From: Corticium candelabrum
Lineage: Eukaryota; Porifera; Homoscleromorpha; Homosclerophorida; Plakinidae
Reading direction: 5' to 3'
DNA: 64,000 nt
Assembly (NCBI RefSeq): GCF_963422355.1
Contig: NC_085089.1
Coordinates: forward strand, 7,714,052 to 7,778,051
The translations under genes were made by a program, and so were the position numbers. The notes under the pieces were generated by a model, which searched no databases, was not told the DNA's origin, and saw nothing but the letters and a program-made list of their open reading frames with translations. Of this stretch, positions 43,501 to 57,291 are shown piece after piece; within the stretch, counting starts at the first letter, position 1; every line of letters begins with the position of its first letter.

Positions 43501-46500
43501 GTTGAATTAAAGCAACTATCAGTGGTAAATAGTGAACTAGAATTTGATGATCATTTGGGAAATGAACTTCAAACGCAACCTGAAGAAAGCCTCATCTCTA
43601 TGACAATGGTAAAGCCAGATTCGGGTACTGAGTGGTTGCAAGGTTCAGATATCTTTTACGGATTAAGAACGACAACAGCAAGTGATGAAGATGAGCCTGT
43701 TTGTTCTACAGTTCCAGTGGAACAGGAGGAAGCAGTTGTTGCAGTAGATGGTCTTGTGATGGCAAAAGGCTCTTCTGGGATTAGTTTTGATGCAAGCAAG
43801 CCACTGCAGTCTCCAGAGCAAGTGGAAATAGAATTGCAACCAGTTGTTGAGTCATCAGCTATGGATTGGGATGATCTGTTTTCACCACTGTCTACTGAGA
43901 CGAAAGGTCTTGGGAGTAATGAAGTTACAAGACCAAAGACACTTGATGTCTCTTCATATCCAGATAGACCAAAACGCATATCGTTGACTGCGGAAGAAAA
44001 GGCAGAATCAAAGAAGAAGATGGAAGCAATCTGGGCTATAGCGGCGAGCAGTGATGATGAGGATAGAGATAGAAGCAGACGGTCCCAATCTCCAGCAAGG
44101 TCGGTTTCAGAATCAGAAGCTGAAGGTATGAAAAAGATGGCTCTCTTTAGGCCGGCTGCTCGTCTCAATTCATGGGAAGAAGAGACTGAAGGGAAAGAAA
44201 GTCATATGACAACAGTTGAGGGCATGGACCATCTATTGGCCGCTCTTTCCAGCATTAAGACAAAGTATGGAAATGAGGTAGCTGGCAATGAGGGATTTGA
44301 CTTCTTGGAAGAAATGATCACTGGTTCAGAGTTTAGAAATGCATTAGAAGTATGAAGTTGCCGATTATTAATGGTAGTTATGTGGATCATTTGTTATGAA
44401 TTGTGTAGGTTCACTATAGATTAAAGGCTATGGGCGGTGATGATGCTCCTTTGCCGGTCGGAACTGATCTATCACCTTGTGCTAAGCAGGTCTGGTTTTA
44501 CACAAATTTGAAACTATGCACAACACGTTGACTTGTTAGAAATGATGTGGAAATAGATAAACAGAACATGGTACACAGACTGACTTGAGCTGTTAACGTA
44601 ATCTATGGATGTTGACAGTGTGTTAACTTGAGTGTAATGTAGTAGTATGTTGTCAATTTTATGCTGACCTATGTAATACACAAGTATTCACAAATTATGA
44701 AGATAAGGCTACTGCTCACCGATATTTGATTATGTTGTTTTTCACAACTGGGTGAAGAGCAACGTTCTGGTGCACAAGACGTGTACTGAATTGTTTGTAT
44801 TTGTGTGCATGACATTGTCACAGTAGGTTAACTGGGTATACAGATGGATTGGCATGATTTAAATTTGAACATATGGCGTTGGACATAAAAGGTCAAGTAA
44901 CCAACCCAATTCTTATAACACATTTGTGTTCGTAACAGACTAAAGCGTCATTGAATTCGTCGGACGGTGATGACATGAATGAGCTCAAAGGCCTTCTGAA
45001 GAACCCATACTTCCAGGTATAGTGTGAATTTCTGATTTACTTTTATTGCTATTGTGTTGATTGAGTTTGTTGCTTACCTGTATGTCAGTTCTTTGAGTGT
45101 AATTTTCACTGCCAGTAACATCAGTAAATGATCTGTGTTTTGGTAGGGTGTGTGTTTTGCTCATGATAAAGTAGCATCTCAAGACTTCACTCGACCTACT
45201 TCAAACCCAAAGGATGAAACTGCAGCTGCTTTGTTAGTCCTACCTCCTGTTGCTGATGCAGATGAAACGCGGGTGGTGGAGAATCCTGTGAAATCAGGAA
45301 AACCACATGGTGGTGATGCCATTTCTCCACTTGAAGAATCAGTGCTCAAAGAACCACTGAAAGTAGTGCGTGTTGACAGACAAGGAAATGATCCAGTGGT
45401 TAGCATTTGCAACCTTTCTGTTGGTTTGACATAAAGTAGTGACAATAATGACATTTGGCAGGGAGTAACAGTTCTTGTGGATGAAGAAGATAAACGAGTG
45501 TTTGTGGCTCGAGTGCTTGCTGGAGGAGTGGCTGTAAGTCAAGGTATGACATAATGCTCTGCTTGATTAGTCACTTGTTTTGTATGCTGTACTTTTAGTC
45601 TATGTACATCTTACCGAGTTTGTTCACATTTAGGTGAGATAAAGGAAGGGGATGAAATTTTGAAAATAAATGGTTTCCCAGTTGCTGGCAAATCAGTTGA
45701 TGATGTGGCCGACATGATGGTAAGCGATTCCATCAACAGAAGATTCTATCAGCAAGATAGTAGTTTGTTTTAAATGTATTTTTGTAGAGGTCTACAAGTG
45801 GACCTGTTGATTTTACAATTAAATCAACGGATGCTGCAGAAGGACCAAACCTATCTACTCAGGTGAAGAAATTGATGTTGGTGTGCACACGTGCGCGCGC
45901 ACACACACACACACTTCTAAAAATATTGCCTTAATATATCCATGTCCAGGGTTCTTGCTACAGTGTGGCAGCGTGGCACTGTGCCACGCTCCAGTAGGAG
46001 TGCGCCACGCTCAGAAATGGTAGATAGGAGTCCAAAGTTTGACAGCTAGGGAATGTATGAGAATTCCAACTACAGTACTGAAACACAATACGATATTACT
46101 TAGTTACGTAAAGGTGACATTAGCCACAAATCCATGCTCTTACAAACGAACGCAGGATAACAGCCTAGCTTCGTACGTACTTGTGCTTTGCACTCACGGA
46201 TGTGCTGCCATTGATAGTCTTGGATGCTCTTCCCGTGTCACGGAAAGCACACCTCTTGCGAATCAACGACATTGGCCTGTGCATGTCAATCAACACCTGA
46301 CTAGACAGACTTTCTGTAGGTTTGTCCATGATATTTGCGCATGCGCAATCTATGAACATCGCTAAGGACTGAGTGGTGGCCGAAGTTGATTTCCTTGCCA
46401 GGGCACTTCAATGTATGTTACACGCAATAGCTACGACATAAATATACTTCACTTAAGATCGGTTCAAGTACGCATGCTCGACTTAGACATGGACCCACCC

Positions 46501-47215
46501 ATCCCGTCACACTCCCAAAAATCTCTAGTGAGAACCCTACATGTCAGTATAGCCAGTGGTAAAGTTGTAATCGATTTCTTCTGTAGATTTTTGTGAAGGC
46601 TCAGTTTGATTATGCTCCAAACGATGACTCTTACAATCCATGTCCTGAGATTGGTCTGTCTTTTCATGTTGGAGACATTCTTTGTGTGCTAAATCAAAGT
46701 GATCCCAACTGGTGGCAAGTGAGAAGCATGGGGTGCTTGTCTGAGTTTGAGTGGTTATTGTAACTGAATGCTTGTCAAGGCTGTGAAAGTGGATGAGGGA
46801 AACCAATTAGCTGGTCTTATTCCCAGTAAACAGTTGCAGGAAAGGTGAATGCATTGTTGTGTATTTTATGTATAGTTACAGAAGCTGCAGTAGCTGTAGT
46901 GTTGAAAGAAATTGTGTTTTTTCACACCGATTTTGTATTTGTTTTATAGTCTTAGTGCAATGAAACCAAAAACAGCTGATGGTGATGATGCAAGGAAACA
47001 AAAGAAGAAGAAACTTCGTTGGAAGAAGAAACGAAAGCACATTTATAGAGTTGAAGAATCAGGAGGTAGTCTTTGTAACACAGAAGATTTGGCTTTTTTC
47101 GATCGTCATGTGGTTGTAGACTATGGTGTTGATGAAATTCTTTCATATGAAGAAGTTGTAAAAGTTGATCCTGATCCCAACTATAAGCGGCCAATTGTTC
47201 TTATCGGTTAGTATG

Positions 47216-47284
<69 letters not shown>

Positions 47285-48069
47285 CATGTGTGTGTGTGTG
47301 TGCATGTATATTGGAAACATATATGAAGACTATCAAACAAGAGAGTGTAATGAAGTGCATGGTAGAAATGCACGTGGCATTTGTTCACCAACATCTATTT
47401 CACCACTCTATTGTATATACTTATTAATTGTAAATTTATTGCATATTTTTGTGTAGGTTTTGTTGATATATTTTCTTCTTTTTTTATACAGGTCCTCTTG
47501 GTGTTGGCCGACGGGCTGTTATTGAGAAGCTGATAGTAGATTACTCTGATAGGTTTGCTGCACCTGTTCCGGACACGTCTCGGCTTATCAAACCTGGTGA
47601 AGAGGATGGAGTCGATTACAACTTTATTGATCAGCGCAACATGCAGATTGGCATTCGTGAAAATCGTTATGTTGAGTCTGGTGTGAGCGATGGCAAGTGG
47701 TATGGAACCAGTATGAAAGCTATTCGAGACATTGGAGAGTCAGGGAAGGTTGCAGTTGTACTACTATTTTCCAAAGCCCTTAAAATTCTCAAGTCATCAG
47801 ATTTAAAACCTTACGTTGTTTATATGAAGCCAACCGCCTCTGTGGCATTCAGTCCTAGTAAGGCTCATACAAATGGCACAACATCAGGTTACGACAAGAA
47901 AGAAAACACAGAAGGAGATATGATGGAACAAGCAAAACATATTGAGACTTACTACCGTCATTACTTTGATGCCACTCTAGAAGTTGGAGATATTCAACAG
48001 GTTGCTGAAGAGCTGATTCGAATTGCTGATCGCTTGGAAAGCGAACCACAATGGGTATATGCTAAATGA
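34572..48069 (+). CDS. CH-PDZ protein fused to an MPP-type MAGUK
   Basis: A scaffold that could tie actin to membrane junctions. 22 exons, all phases agreeing, give 1581 codons: 34572-34664, 34749-34819, 34924-34993, 35403-35515, 35577-35730, 37068-37286, 37484-37525, 37628-37702, 38633-38750, 39038-39147, 42154-42208, 42410-44349, 44409-44489, 44939-45016, 45147-45398, 45462-45543, 45634-45719, 45788-45862, 46587-46718, 46780-46844, 46950-47206, 47492-48069. Order: calponin-homology domain of LMO7/LIMCH1 type (about 24-160: [29 protein letters not shown]); PDZ1 (280-372: [13 protein letters not shown]); long disordered exon with VEAAPV repeats; L27 ([20 protein letters not shown]) and second L27 ([22 protein letters not shown]); PDZ2 ([15 protein letters not shown]); SH3 ([17 protein letters not shown]); basic hook ([13 protein letters not shown]); guanylate-kinase-like domain, degenerate P-loop (GPLGVGRR), ending EPQWVYAK as MPP proteins do. 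A shorter MPP-only product could start inside the exon-12 region. Confidence 0.83.
36282..36443. mobile_element. Small inverted-repeat element (MITE) in CH-MAGUK intron 5
   Basis: About 152 bp (36287-36438) with ends GCCTGGTTCACAATAT and ATATTGTGAAGCAGGC, inside direct repeats TTTAA (36282-36286, 36439-36443). The interior has repeated GACGTCGA/GACGCT motifs that extend the palindrome. No coding capacity; family not certain. Confidence 0.75.
37829..38464. mobile_element. DNA transposon remnant with Myb/SANT-like domain
   Basis: An intron insertion of about 630 bp with inverted ends TTTACACTAGAACC and CTCTAGTGTAAA. On the minus strand, about 38220 down to 38096, a short frame reads [18 protein letters not shown], then [11 protein letters not shown] and a stop, the pattern of the Myb/SANT-like trihelix domain found in PIF/Harbinger-type transposons and MADF-like proteins. 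It is a remnant and no transposase is visible. Confidence 0.62.
39341..39866. mobile_element. Non-autonomous hAT-like element in CH-MAGUK intron 10
   Basis: 526 bp with inverted ends CAGGGTTTTCCCAGAAT and ATCCTGGGGAAACCCTG, the usual look of hAT termini. TATAG occurs immediately outside both ends, shorter than the normal 8-bp duplication. No transposase frame. Confidence 0.66.
40311..40645 (+). repeat. Imperfect repeat pair in CH-MAGUK intron 10
   Basis: A stretch of about 44 bp beginning AGCTAGAGTGCATTAAAGG (40311-40355) recurs 287 bp later as AGCTAGGATGGATTAAAGG (40598-40642). Both continue with GGTGAATTTGG. Probably parts of a degraded mobile element. Confidence 0.6.
41381..42067. mobile_element. 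Inverted-repeat element in CH-MAGUK intron 10
   Basis: About 690 bp with long imperfect inverted ends: AGGTGCAGGGTCACAGCCGG at the left, and the complement of that pattern, GGGCGTAACCCTGCACCT, at the right. The internal part 41400-41545 is related, in inverted orientation, to the element at 45947-46540. No coding region; target-site duplication unclear. Confidence 0.65.
43160..43258 (+). repeat. 18-bp coding minisatellite (VEAAPV repeats)
   Basis: About five copies of GTTGTAGAAGCAGCTCCA inside the long disordered exon of the CH-MAGUK gene, translated as repeated VVEAAP. The unit is a multiple of three, so copy-number change would keep frame. Confidence 0.93.
45947..46540. mobile_element. Inverted-repeat, hAT-like element in CH-MAGUK intron 18
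   Basis: About 594 bp. Left end CAGGGTTCTTGCTA, right end TCTAGTGAGAACCCTA, with CATGTC flanking both sides (45941-45946 and 46541-46546). It contains a GC-rich palindrome near the left end and a segment related to 41400-41545 in opposite orientation. No transposase frame. Confidence 0.68.
47219..47282. repeat. (TG)n microsatellite
   Basis: About 30 TG units in the last CH-MAGUK intron, starting only about a dozen bases after the exon 21 donor. Confidence 0.95.
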
Positions 48070-48759
48070 GTTGGATAGATCGATGCAGAGCATGCACATA
48101 CTTAGCAACGCATATTATTGTTAGTGTTAATTTTTTTGTGGATTTTCCATTTGCAATTATTGCATGGAATACTATAGCTTTTTAGGGTTGTCTTATTTTG
48201 ATAGACGTGGTCAACTCTCTTGTAGTGTGCACAATATCTAACTTCGGATGGTTGTCTAATTAATTAATGCTATTGTTGTAAGTTGCACAGATTGCTGTAT
48301 CGTTCGGGGACGTGTTGCTTGCAGAGTATGTACATGCACAAACTCGAATGTACTACAGTATACATGTACGTACTACATGTACACTGCTCTAATAGTATAG
48401 CTGGGCACGCGAGGTTAGCGCGCGCGCAATGTGTGACGGTTGTCACGTTTCGGTGTACAGATGGTAGTGCAACTGCATGCTACAGTACGTATATAAGGAT
48501 CCACATAATAACAATTGACACGGCAAGACTACGTAGAAGGCTCAGCGGAGCAACACCAAAAAATTCTTACATACCGTGCATCATTTGACTATGAATGGTG
48601 AAAAGCATTCTGACCTTTATTAGCCTTTCGTAATTATTTTCAGTTCACGGCAACAGAAACGAGACAGGAGAATGGACAACATTGCGTTGTGAGCACATCC
48701 TATCTAGCGCGCGCTCGTTTGAAGTTGTTTATGTGGATACGACGTGTTGTTCCTTGTCA
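48070..48759. other. Intergenic region
   Basis: About 690 bp: 3' UTR of the CH-MAGUK gene, a CG-rich patch near 48400-48430, and the probable promoter of the F-box gene. No gene recognised. Confidence 0.55.
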
Positions 48760-51700
48760 ATGGCGAAGGTTATTGCTTCTGCATCTTTACAACAATATTT
48801 AGAAGCTTCAATTCGGGATCAGAAAGCGAAAATGTCTTCAGGGTCTCATTCCAACGCAACTTTGCAACATTTCATAAAACAGACTTGTTCATCATTTTCT
48901 CAGTGGCGTCCGTGGCAACAGCGAATTCTGTTGTGTGGAATGACAAACAGGTGTTCCGTTCATCAGCTAGAGCTACTAGCATCTGCTTTGGAGCCGATCT
49001 TTCACAGAGATTTTGCAACCGCTTTGACAGGCTCCTACCCAAAGTCACCGTTGAGACAGAAGATAATTCCCGGACAGAAGCATAAAACTCTGGAAAGGTT
49101 GAAAACAAGCGACAGTGCTGCATACCAATTAGACAAACGGACGTTTAGTCGTTCTCGTTCTCAGCATCCAAGTACTAGTAGAAGTCTGTCTCGTCGATCT
49201 TCAGGGACTGGGAATCAACCCAGACCTTATAATGAAATAACAAGAGATTCTGAGAGAGGAAATATTTCTGGGTCTAGTGCATCACGAAAGTTGTCTCAAA
49301 CAAGACGAATTTCCGGTGGGAGACAAAAACAATTTCAAACACTAAAATCTCAGCTACCAACATCAGAAGAAATAACTTCATCCACAGTTCAATCCTTAAC
49401 AACACTTAGTCCTTCACGTGTTGTGTCAGCTGACATTAAGAGTATCGATGAGTGTCCTATTGCTTCATCAGAAAGTTGTGACAGAAATTTAAGGCTTGTT
49501 GCTTCTAGCTTTGAATCTTTCAATATTCATTCTGAAAGTCGGACAGGAGAGTCTAAGAGCAACACTCTAGCTTCATCACTGCACGCAGAGTCTCTTGATT
49601 TAAATCCTGTTTCAGCTTCTATGCTTCCATTGCGAGGAAAGTTAGCTCACAATCATTTACCATCTTATGCAAGTTCATCCAACGTGTCTGGACCTAATGC
49701 TAGCACAAAAAGTTACTTTGCATCACAAGACAGTCGTGATAATTTTGCAGACATACGAGGGAAGATTATGCCTACGTTGACTAAACTGGCTATGGGTACA
49801 TATTTTTTAGCTCCTCAAAGAGGGAGGTTGGCTGAAAGGTTTAGATCACAACTTCAGGAAATATGGCAGGTATGCTAAACTACAAAATGGCAGGGTTTAA
49901 TTAAATAATTCAAATTATGTAGATTACAAGTAGATGTATTGTACTTCCAGTATTTATTAACTTTGTAGTTTTCAGGTCAATGTATTTCTACAGCTAGTGC
50001 ATGATATGGGTAAGCTCACTTGTGTTTATCTGATTGCATGTCATGTGTGTTTGTTTGTTGGTTTTTGTTTGTGTGTGCATGCCTGTGTGTGTGTGTGAGG
50101 GCACGCGTGTCTGTGTTTAGGCAGAGGTAAACTAGCAACTCTTAAAATAACGTTAGAGTAATCAAGTAATTGAATTCACTCTTAATAGAAATTTCTATAT
50201 CTAGTACTTGGAGTCACTGGATGACCAACAGCATGCTGACATTCTCCATGCTCTCATTAAGAGCAGCGATCCATCATTGATCAGTTTCTTGTCATATTGT
50301 TTGTTTCAAAGGTGAGATCAGTCTTCGCTCATTATTTTAAGTATTACAGAGTTTTGTTCTCAATCATCATGTAGACTTCATGATCATTCAAATATTGACT
50401 CTTTGCCTGATGCAGTTCTGCAACACGTTTTTTCCTATTTGAACAGTTATACACTATGTCATTGTGCACAGGTCACATTTTCTGCAGTCATATTTTTCAA
50501 ATTATTTTATTAATTTCTTTACCCAGGTGTGCAAACGTTGGCGTTACTTGTCACTACTTAGACCACAGTGGCAGCAGAGGTTGAACGATTTGGGTGAAAC
50601 AGCTATAGCTTGATTTTGACACAAGGTTAAGAATTCAGGTACTACTTTATGTGTCATAGGATCATCAAAAGGTGTGCAAGATTTGAATAAGGCACTGGAG
50701 GAGGGAAGTAAAGACAGACATATCGACTGGAGAAGAGCATATCAAGAAATGTCTACTGTGAATTGGCATGACACAAGAGCTGTTATGAATCAGACAAACA
50801 GTAATTGTGTTTATCTTGTCCTGGATGTTGTGTGAATGTAATGTGTTTTGAGATATCATAGGCATTGGTGAGGATTGCGGTGATAGAAATGGAAGTGGGT
50901 TATTGACTGACTTACTTTCTGTTGACAATGCTGATCTTGATTTGCGGACTTTACTTCTTATTGCAAGTAACTGTTGTCACCAGTTGCATCAATAAATATT
51001 AATAAATCAATTTTTATTTTTAAAGAAATTAATGGCATTGAGGAAGAGCAGATGCACACTTCAAGTTTACCTGTACCGAAGTTCGTACAAGTTGATGGCC
51101 AAGGTAACTCTGTTTACCTCATTTTGACTGATGAACAAAATAGAAATGGGAATTTCAACTGAATGAAACTTGTAGATTTACTGATTTTTAATAGACTGAA
51201 TAGTGATTTAAGTTTGTTGTTAGGCAAATTATGATGCAGCAGGAAACATGCAGAAAAGCAGACAGAAACATAGATTGATCTGTCTGTCGATAAGTATGCA
51301 TATATAGGCAGCCATAGGTAAGAATGGTTCTAAGTAGTAAGCAGATACTTAGAGAACATCCAAGTAATGGCAGAGCTAGAGACATATTCAAGTAGTGTCA
51401 AGTCTCTGTTTGGAGTGTGTATACGTGTCATTTAAAACTGATGACCTAGAGCCTTGCAGTCACACATGTAATTAGTGCAATGAATTCCTGTCAACTGTTG
51501 TAGAATTGTCACCAGGGAATGCTTCCTCTGCTTCATCACACAAAGAAGGCAGTCTAACTGGACAAAGATCTGGACCAAACAAGAAAGATAGTGTTATGAA
51601 AGCAGGAAAAGATGCAGCTGGGAATGAGAAGGGAAAACATAAGGGATCGGATTTCATTGTACTTTTTAGAAGTGATGAGATGAAGCAGGCTAAGACCCAA

Positions 51701-52233
51701 CAAAGAAGTACTCCAGTCACAACTAAGAAAGTCGAGAAGCCAAAGCTTTTATCTATAGCTTTGGATGTGAGACTACCAAAGACAGCAACAGTTAGGATTG
51801 ATTATGTGTTTGAATTAGTGTATTGTATAATATTGGAATGCATGTGTGTACAGACGCATCCCTGTGGGTATTGCATTCTGGGTTTGGCTGGCATTGCCGT
51901 TGATGACGAGGATAGCAACTACATGCTGTCTTTGCTTCGTAATGAGGTTATAGATGTGAGAAATGTTCGAAGAGTGGAGGTAGAGTCTTTACTCTTGCGT
52001 TTGCTTTTGTTTTTGTTGACATTGTTTGTTTGGCAAGGGTCATGCAGGTGTTGTTTCGTGTGCATCTTTTGATATTCGTCGTCTTATAACAGGATCCTTG
52101 GACAGAACATTGAGGTGCAACTGTCTGCTTTGGTTGCATAATATTTACTACATCGAATAGCTCCAGCTAAATAGGATGTGCTACTTTTGTTTTTTGTTAG
52201 TCTGAGTCATAATTACGTTATTCATAATGGAAT

Positions 52234-52291
<58 letters not shown>

Positions 52292-52313
52292 GCATGCACA
52301 CACGCATGCACGT

Positions 52314-52369
<56 letters not shown>

Positions 52370-55036
52370 TGAGTGCATGACAAGGTCTAGTAATGGCTAT
52401 CAACACTTTGAAGCAGTTGTTTCAGGCATTTTGAGGACTCTTGACAGTCTTGTGTGTATGTTTTCAGAGTGAGTGATATTCGCAGCGGGAGGATTCTTGC
52501 AATTCTGGGGGGTCATAAGGTACAGTTATTGCTATGATGTGCTTTCTCGTAGTAAGGATATGTATATAATTGGTGATTGCATGTGCATAAGCACAATATT
52601 GAGCAAGAGGTCAAACAGTTATGGATCTTGCCACAGCAGTCGTCTTATGTTAATTAATTGACTTGAATAAATTGTGAACAAAAAATGCTAGTGTCTTCTT
52701 ACATTATTAATTGTAATGAGGAAAACCAATCAATAATTTTAATTAAATGTGTCTATTATATTGTTATCACTAATGCACTGTCACTATAAGCTAGGCTATT
52801 GTTCTGACTGCTGCAAAAGTAATCAGGTCTTACAAATTTAAGCGACATCAGAGTTACTGTATTGCTAATCGATAGAGTGCAGTTAACAACCGGTTGTTTA
52901 ACTTAACCGTACGAAAATATTATAACTGGTTAAGAATTGGGATGTCCCGTGTAGAACTGGATTTTCTTATTATTAACTGGACAGGTTATTAATCCAACCA
53001 GCTTGTTAACTACCGTTTGTAACACTGACAACCAGATTACTAACTGGGGACATCTAGTTACTTATCCGGGCAGTGCTGTGTCTTGGCACTAAAGTCATTA
53101 ATTAATATTAATATAGGCTATTCAGTTTGTGCTAAGGCTACAAGACTACGTGTACCCAGAGTAAGCAAGAAGGCATTAGATAGGGTTACATCTAAGTGAT
53201 TGTATGTTGGTCACAATTGTATGAAGTGAGATCAGACACTCAGATGTACACCATTGATTATACTGTACTAGCAGCTGATGATATGTAGGTACTATAGTGA
53301 TTTAGTAATTCATGTAGTGTCTTTACAGTGAGTGATCTTGGCTACTTATTAGGGTGGAGTTCACTGTGTTCAGTTCGACAACAAAAAGATTGTTACAGGA
53401 TCATGGGACATGACGTGCAAAGTACTTCAATTATGAGTCCTAATGCATAGATTTAATTAATGCTGTTTGTATTACATTGTAGGTATGGGATGCTGTCAGG
53501 TTTGGAGAGTTACGTACTCTGACTGGCCACAGAGGTTACGTGTCAGCAATGAAGCTTAATGGAGACATACTGTAAGTCAGATGATTCTAAAATTTTAACT
53601 AAATTGATTTATTTGTGTTTGATTGTGTTGCTTAGAGTAACTGGTTCACATGACAGAACTCTCCGTATCTGGAATACATGCAATTGGCTTTGTCAACGTG
53701 TTATCATAGCTCACGACTGTAAGGCTAATAGTACTCGCAGTGAAATTCGGTTGATTATACTTTTTATAGCATATATCAATTGCCTTGATTCCGATGGCAT
53801 GCATTGTGTCAGCGGCTCATCAGACAGGTATTGTGTTGTTCATTGGATTTACAAATGCTGTACACTAAAGAGTAAACATTTGAAGCGCTTGGTAACAGAC
53901 CTTGAATTTGGTGTACTCGTACATAGAAGGGCCCACTCCGTATCGTTTGATGCCAGAATGTAGGATGCGCATGGTTAAATAACCACCTTGATTATTTGTT
54001 GATTAGGACACTGAAGTTGTGGGAAGTTGAATCCGGCCAATGTCTTCAGGTGTTTTCTGGACATAAAGACTCCGTTCTATGTTGTCGGGTTAGCTAAACT
54101 TTGAACAAACATTACTGTCAACAATCATATACTGTACCTCAACAGATGCAAGAGAAGCTTCTGGCAAGTGGATGTGCTAGTGGTTCTGTCTACCTTTGGA
54201 ATTTTTCTACTGGTGAAAACCTTGTACAGCTGAATCACGCACACACTGGTGCTGTATCTGCTATTGTGTTCAAAGACACCAGCTTCTTCACAGGAGGAAG
54301 GTCTTACAAGCATGATTAATGATTTTATTGCACATTTGTGTTGTACAAAGTTCCACGTTTGTATTGTAGTGATTGTCACATTAAGGAGTGGCATATGGCA
54401 TCGTGTTCATGTGTGAGGTCTCTGCAAGGCCACACTGGCTCGATAAACACATTGGAGGTAACTACTAGTAGTTTGGTTCAGTTCACTAACTCTATGTATT
54501 ACACAGTGTGTGTATCTGTCCTAACTTGTACAGTACACATTTAGACCACTAGACTTTCCTTCATGTAACTGTGGGTGCACCAACCACTAGACTATGTAGT
54601 TGTCTGTATATGGGCAACTCACGAATCCACTTTGAGATAACTTGTTCTTATAATCTATTTGGCCAAATCTATTTCAAAAGTGCGAATTAATTAAGTTGCA
54701 TGTAAAAAACATATTCAATCCTCAATTGATTGCATGTGCAAAAGTACATCTTTTAACATGCAAACTAAAACTCAACCTTCACAACAGTACTTCATCTTTA
54801 GATTGTTAATGAGAGGTTGGTCAGTTGTTCTGCCGACTGGACAACTCGAATCTGGGAGACAAATCCTCCGGTGCTACAGGTAAGAGGTATATCAAACACT
54901 CAATCCCCGTAATTTTTATGTTTTTGTTTCCATGTTACAGCTAGGGTCTATGTACACTGCCCAGCACTATGACAACATAGCAGTTAGGAAAGTTATCAGC
55001 GAAACTAAATCAAGCAATGAAAATAGTAACGATTAG
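48760..55036 (+). CDS. F-box protein with seven WD40 repeats (FBXW10-like)
   Basis: Predicted substrate receptor of an SCF (SKP1-CUL1-F-box) ubiquitin ligase. 20 in-phase exons, 1014 codons: 48760-49869, 50205-50311, 50375-50471, 50527-50593, 50660-50800, 50862-50966, 51026-51103, 51504-51790, 51854-51979, 52038-52114, 52468-52519, 53353-53421, 53483-53571, 53636-53718, 53770-53827, 54007-54088, 54146-54300, 54370-54457, 54802-54879, 54941-55036. The 370-codon first exon has a helical N-terminus ([17 protein letters not shown]), then a Ser/Arg-rich disordered region. The F-box is about 412-455 ([35 protein letters not shown]). WD repeats start at about 707, e.g. [66 protein letters not shown]; seven in all, a full propeller. 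Length and layout fit FBXW10, but I cannot confirm orthology. The stop codon is 71 bp from that of the convergent PON gene. Confidence 0.85.
52232..52368. repeat. (CA)n compound microsatellite in F-box/WD40 intron
   Basis: About 137 bp of CA units broken by GCATGCA and CGCA variants; not coding on either strand. Confidence 0.95.
52520..53352. other. Large intron of the F-box/WD40 gene
   Basis: 833-bp intron splitting WD repeats 1 and 2, AT-rich, with repeated TTAACTGG-type words around 52880-53060. No gene or firmly delimited element seen. Confidence 0.5.
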
Positions 55037-55107
55037 ATATAACACACATCATTACGACATGTACACATAGTTAGAGTAGTACCTCACTTACTGATAAGAT
55101 TAGATAC

Positions 55108-56920
<1,813 letters not shown>

Positions 56921-57291
56921 TGCACCTGCAATCTACCTCGGACACCTACGCCTTTTTCAGTCGCGACTTATTTACTAGATTTGTTAACCGGTCTAATTTC
57001 ACGCATTGCTAGCCCGGATTGTCTGATAAGAAGAGTTTTTGAACAGCGGCTGTATACAACTTTCCTTTCACTACGTTGATTTCAAGCTTGTAAGTGTTTC
57101 ATTCATTTGCACGTTAGTGTACCATCTACTAAATCAATAATTAATAGTTGAATAATATATAATATAACTTAGACTAATAATCTGACTCTATAGTGCATGT
57201 TTCATAGCGTTCATAAAAACAGTTTCTCGTGTTCTATAGCATGTTCTATAACTTGCACACTATAGCTACATACATATATATATATATGCAC
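56921..57291. other. Spacer between PON copies A and B
   Basis: About 370 bp with an AT-rich part near 57120-57290 including a short TA run. Presumed PON-A promoter and PON-B 3' end. Nothing else recognised. Confidence 0.55.

Noticed and set aside
42462-44168. Minus-strand Ser/Thr/Gly-rich frames opposite the long MAGUK exon
   Set aside because: Antisense shadows of a low-complexity coding exon.
49977-50012. Possible extra exon of the F-box/WD40 gene ([11 protein letters not shown])
   Set aside because: Its end leaves one base, while the next exon is phase 0; exon 1 joins exon 2 directly in frame.
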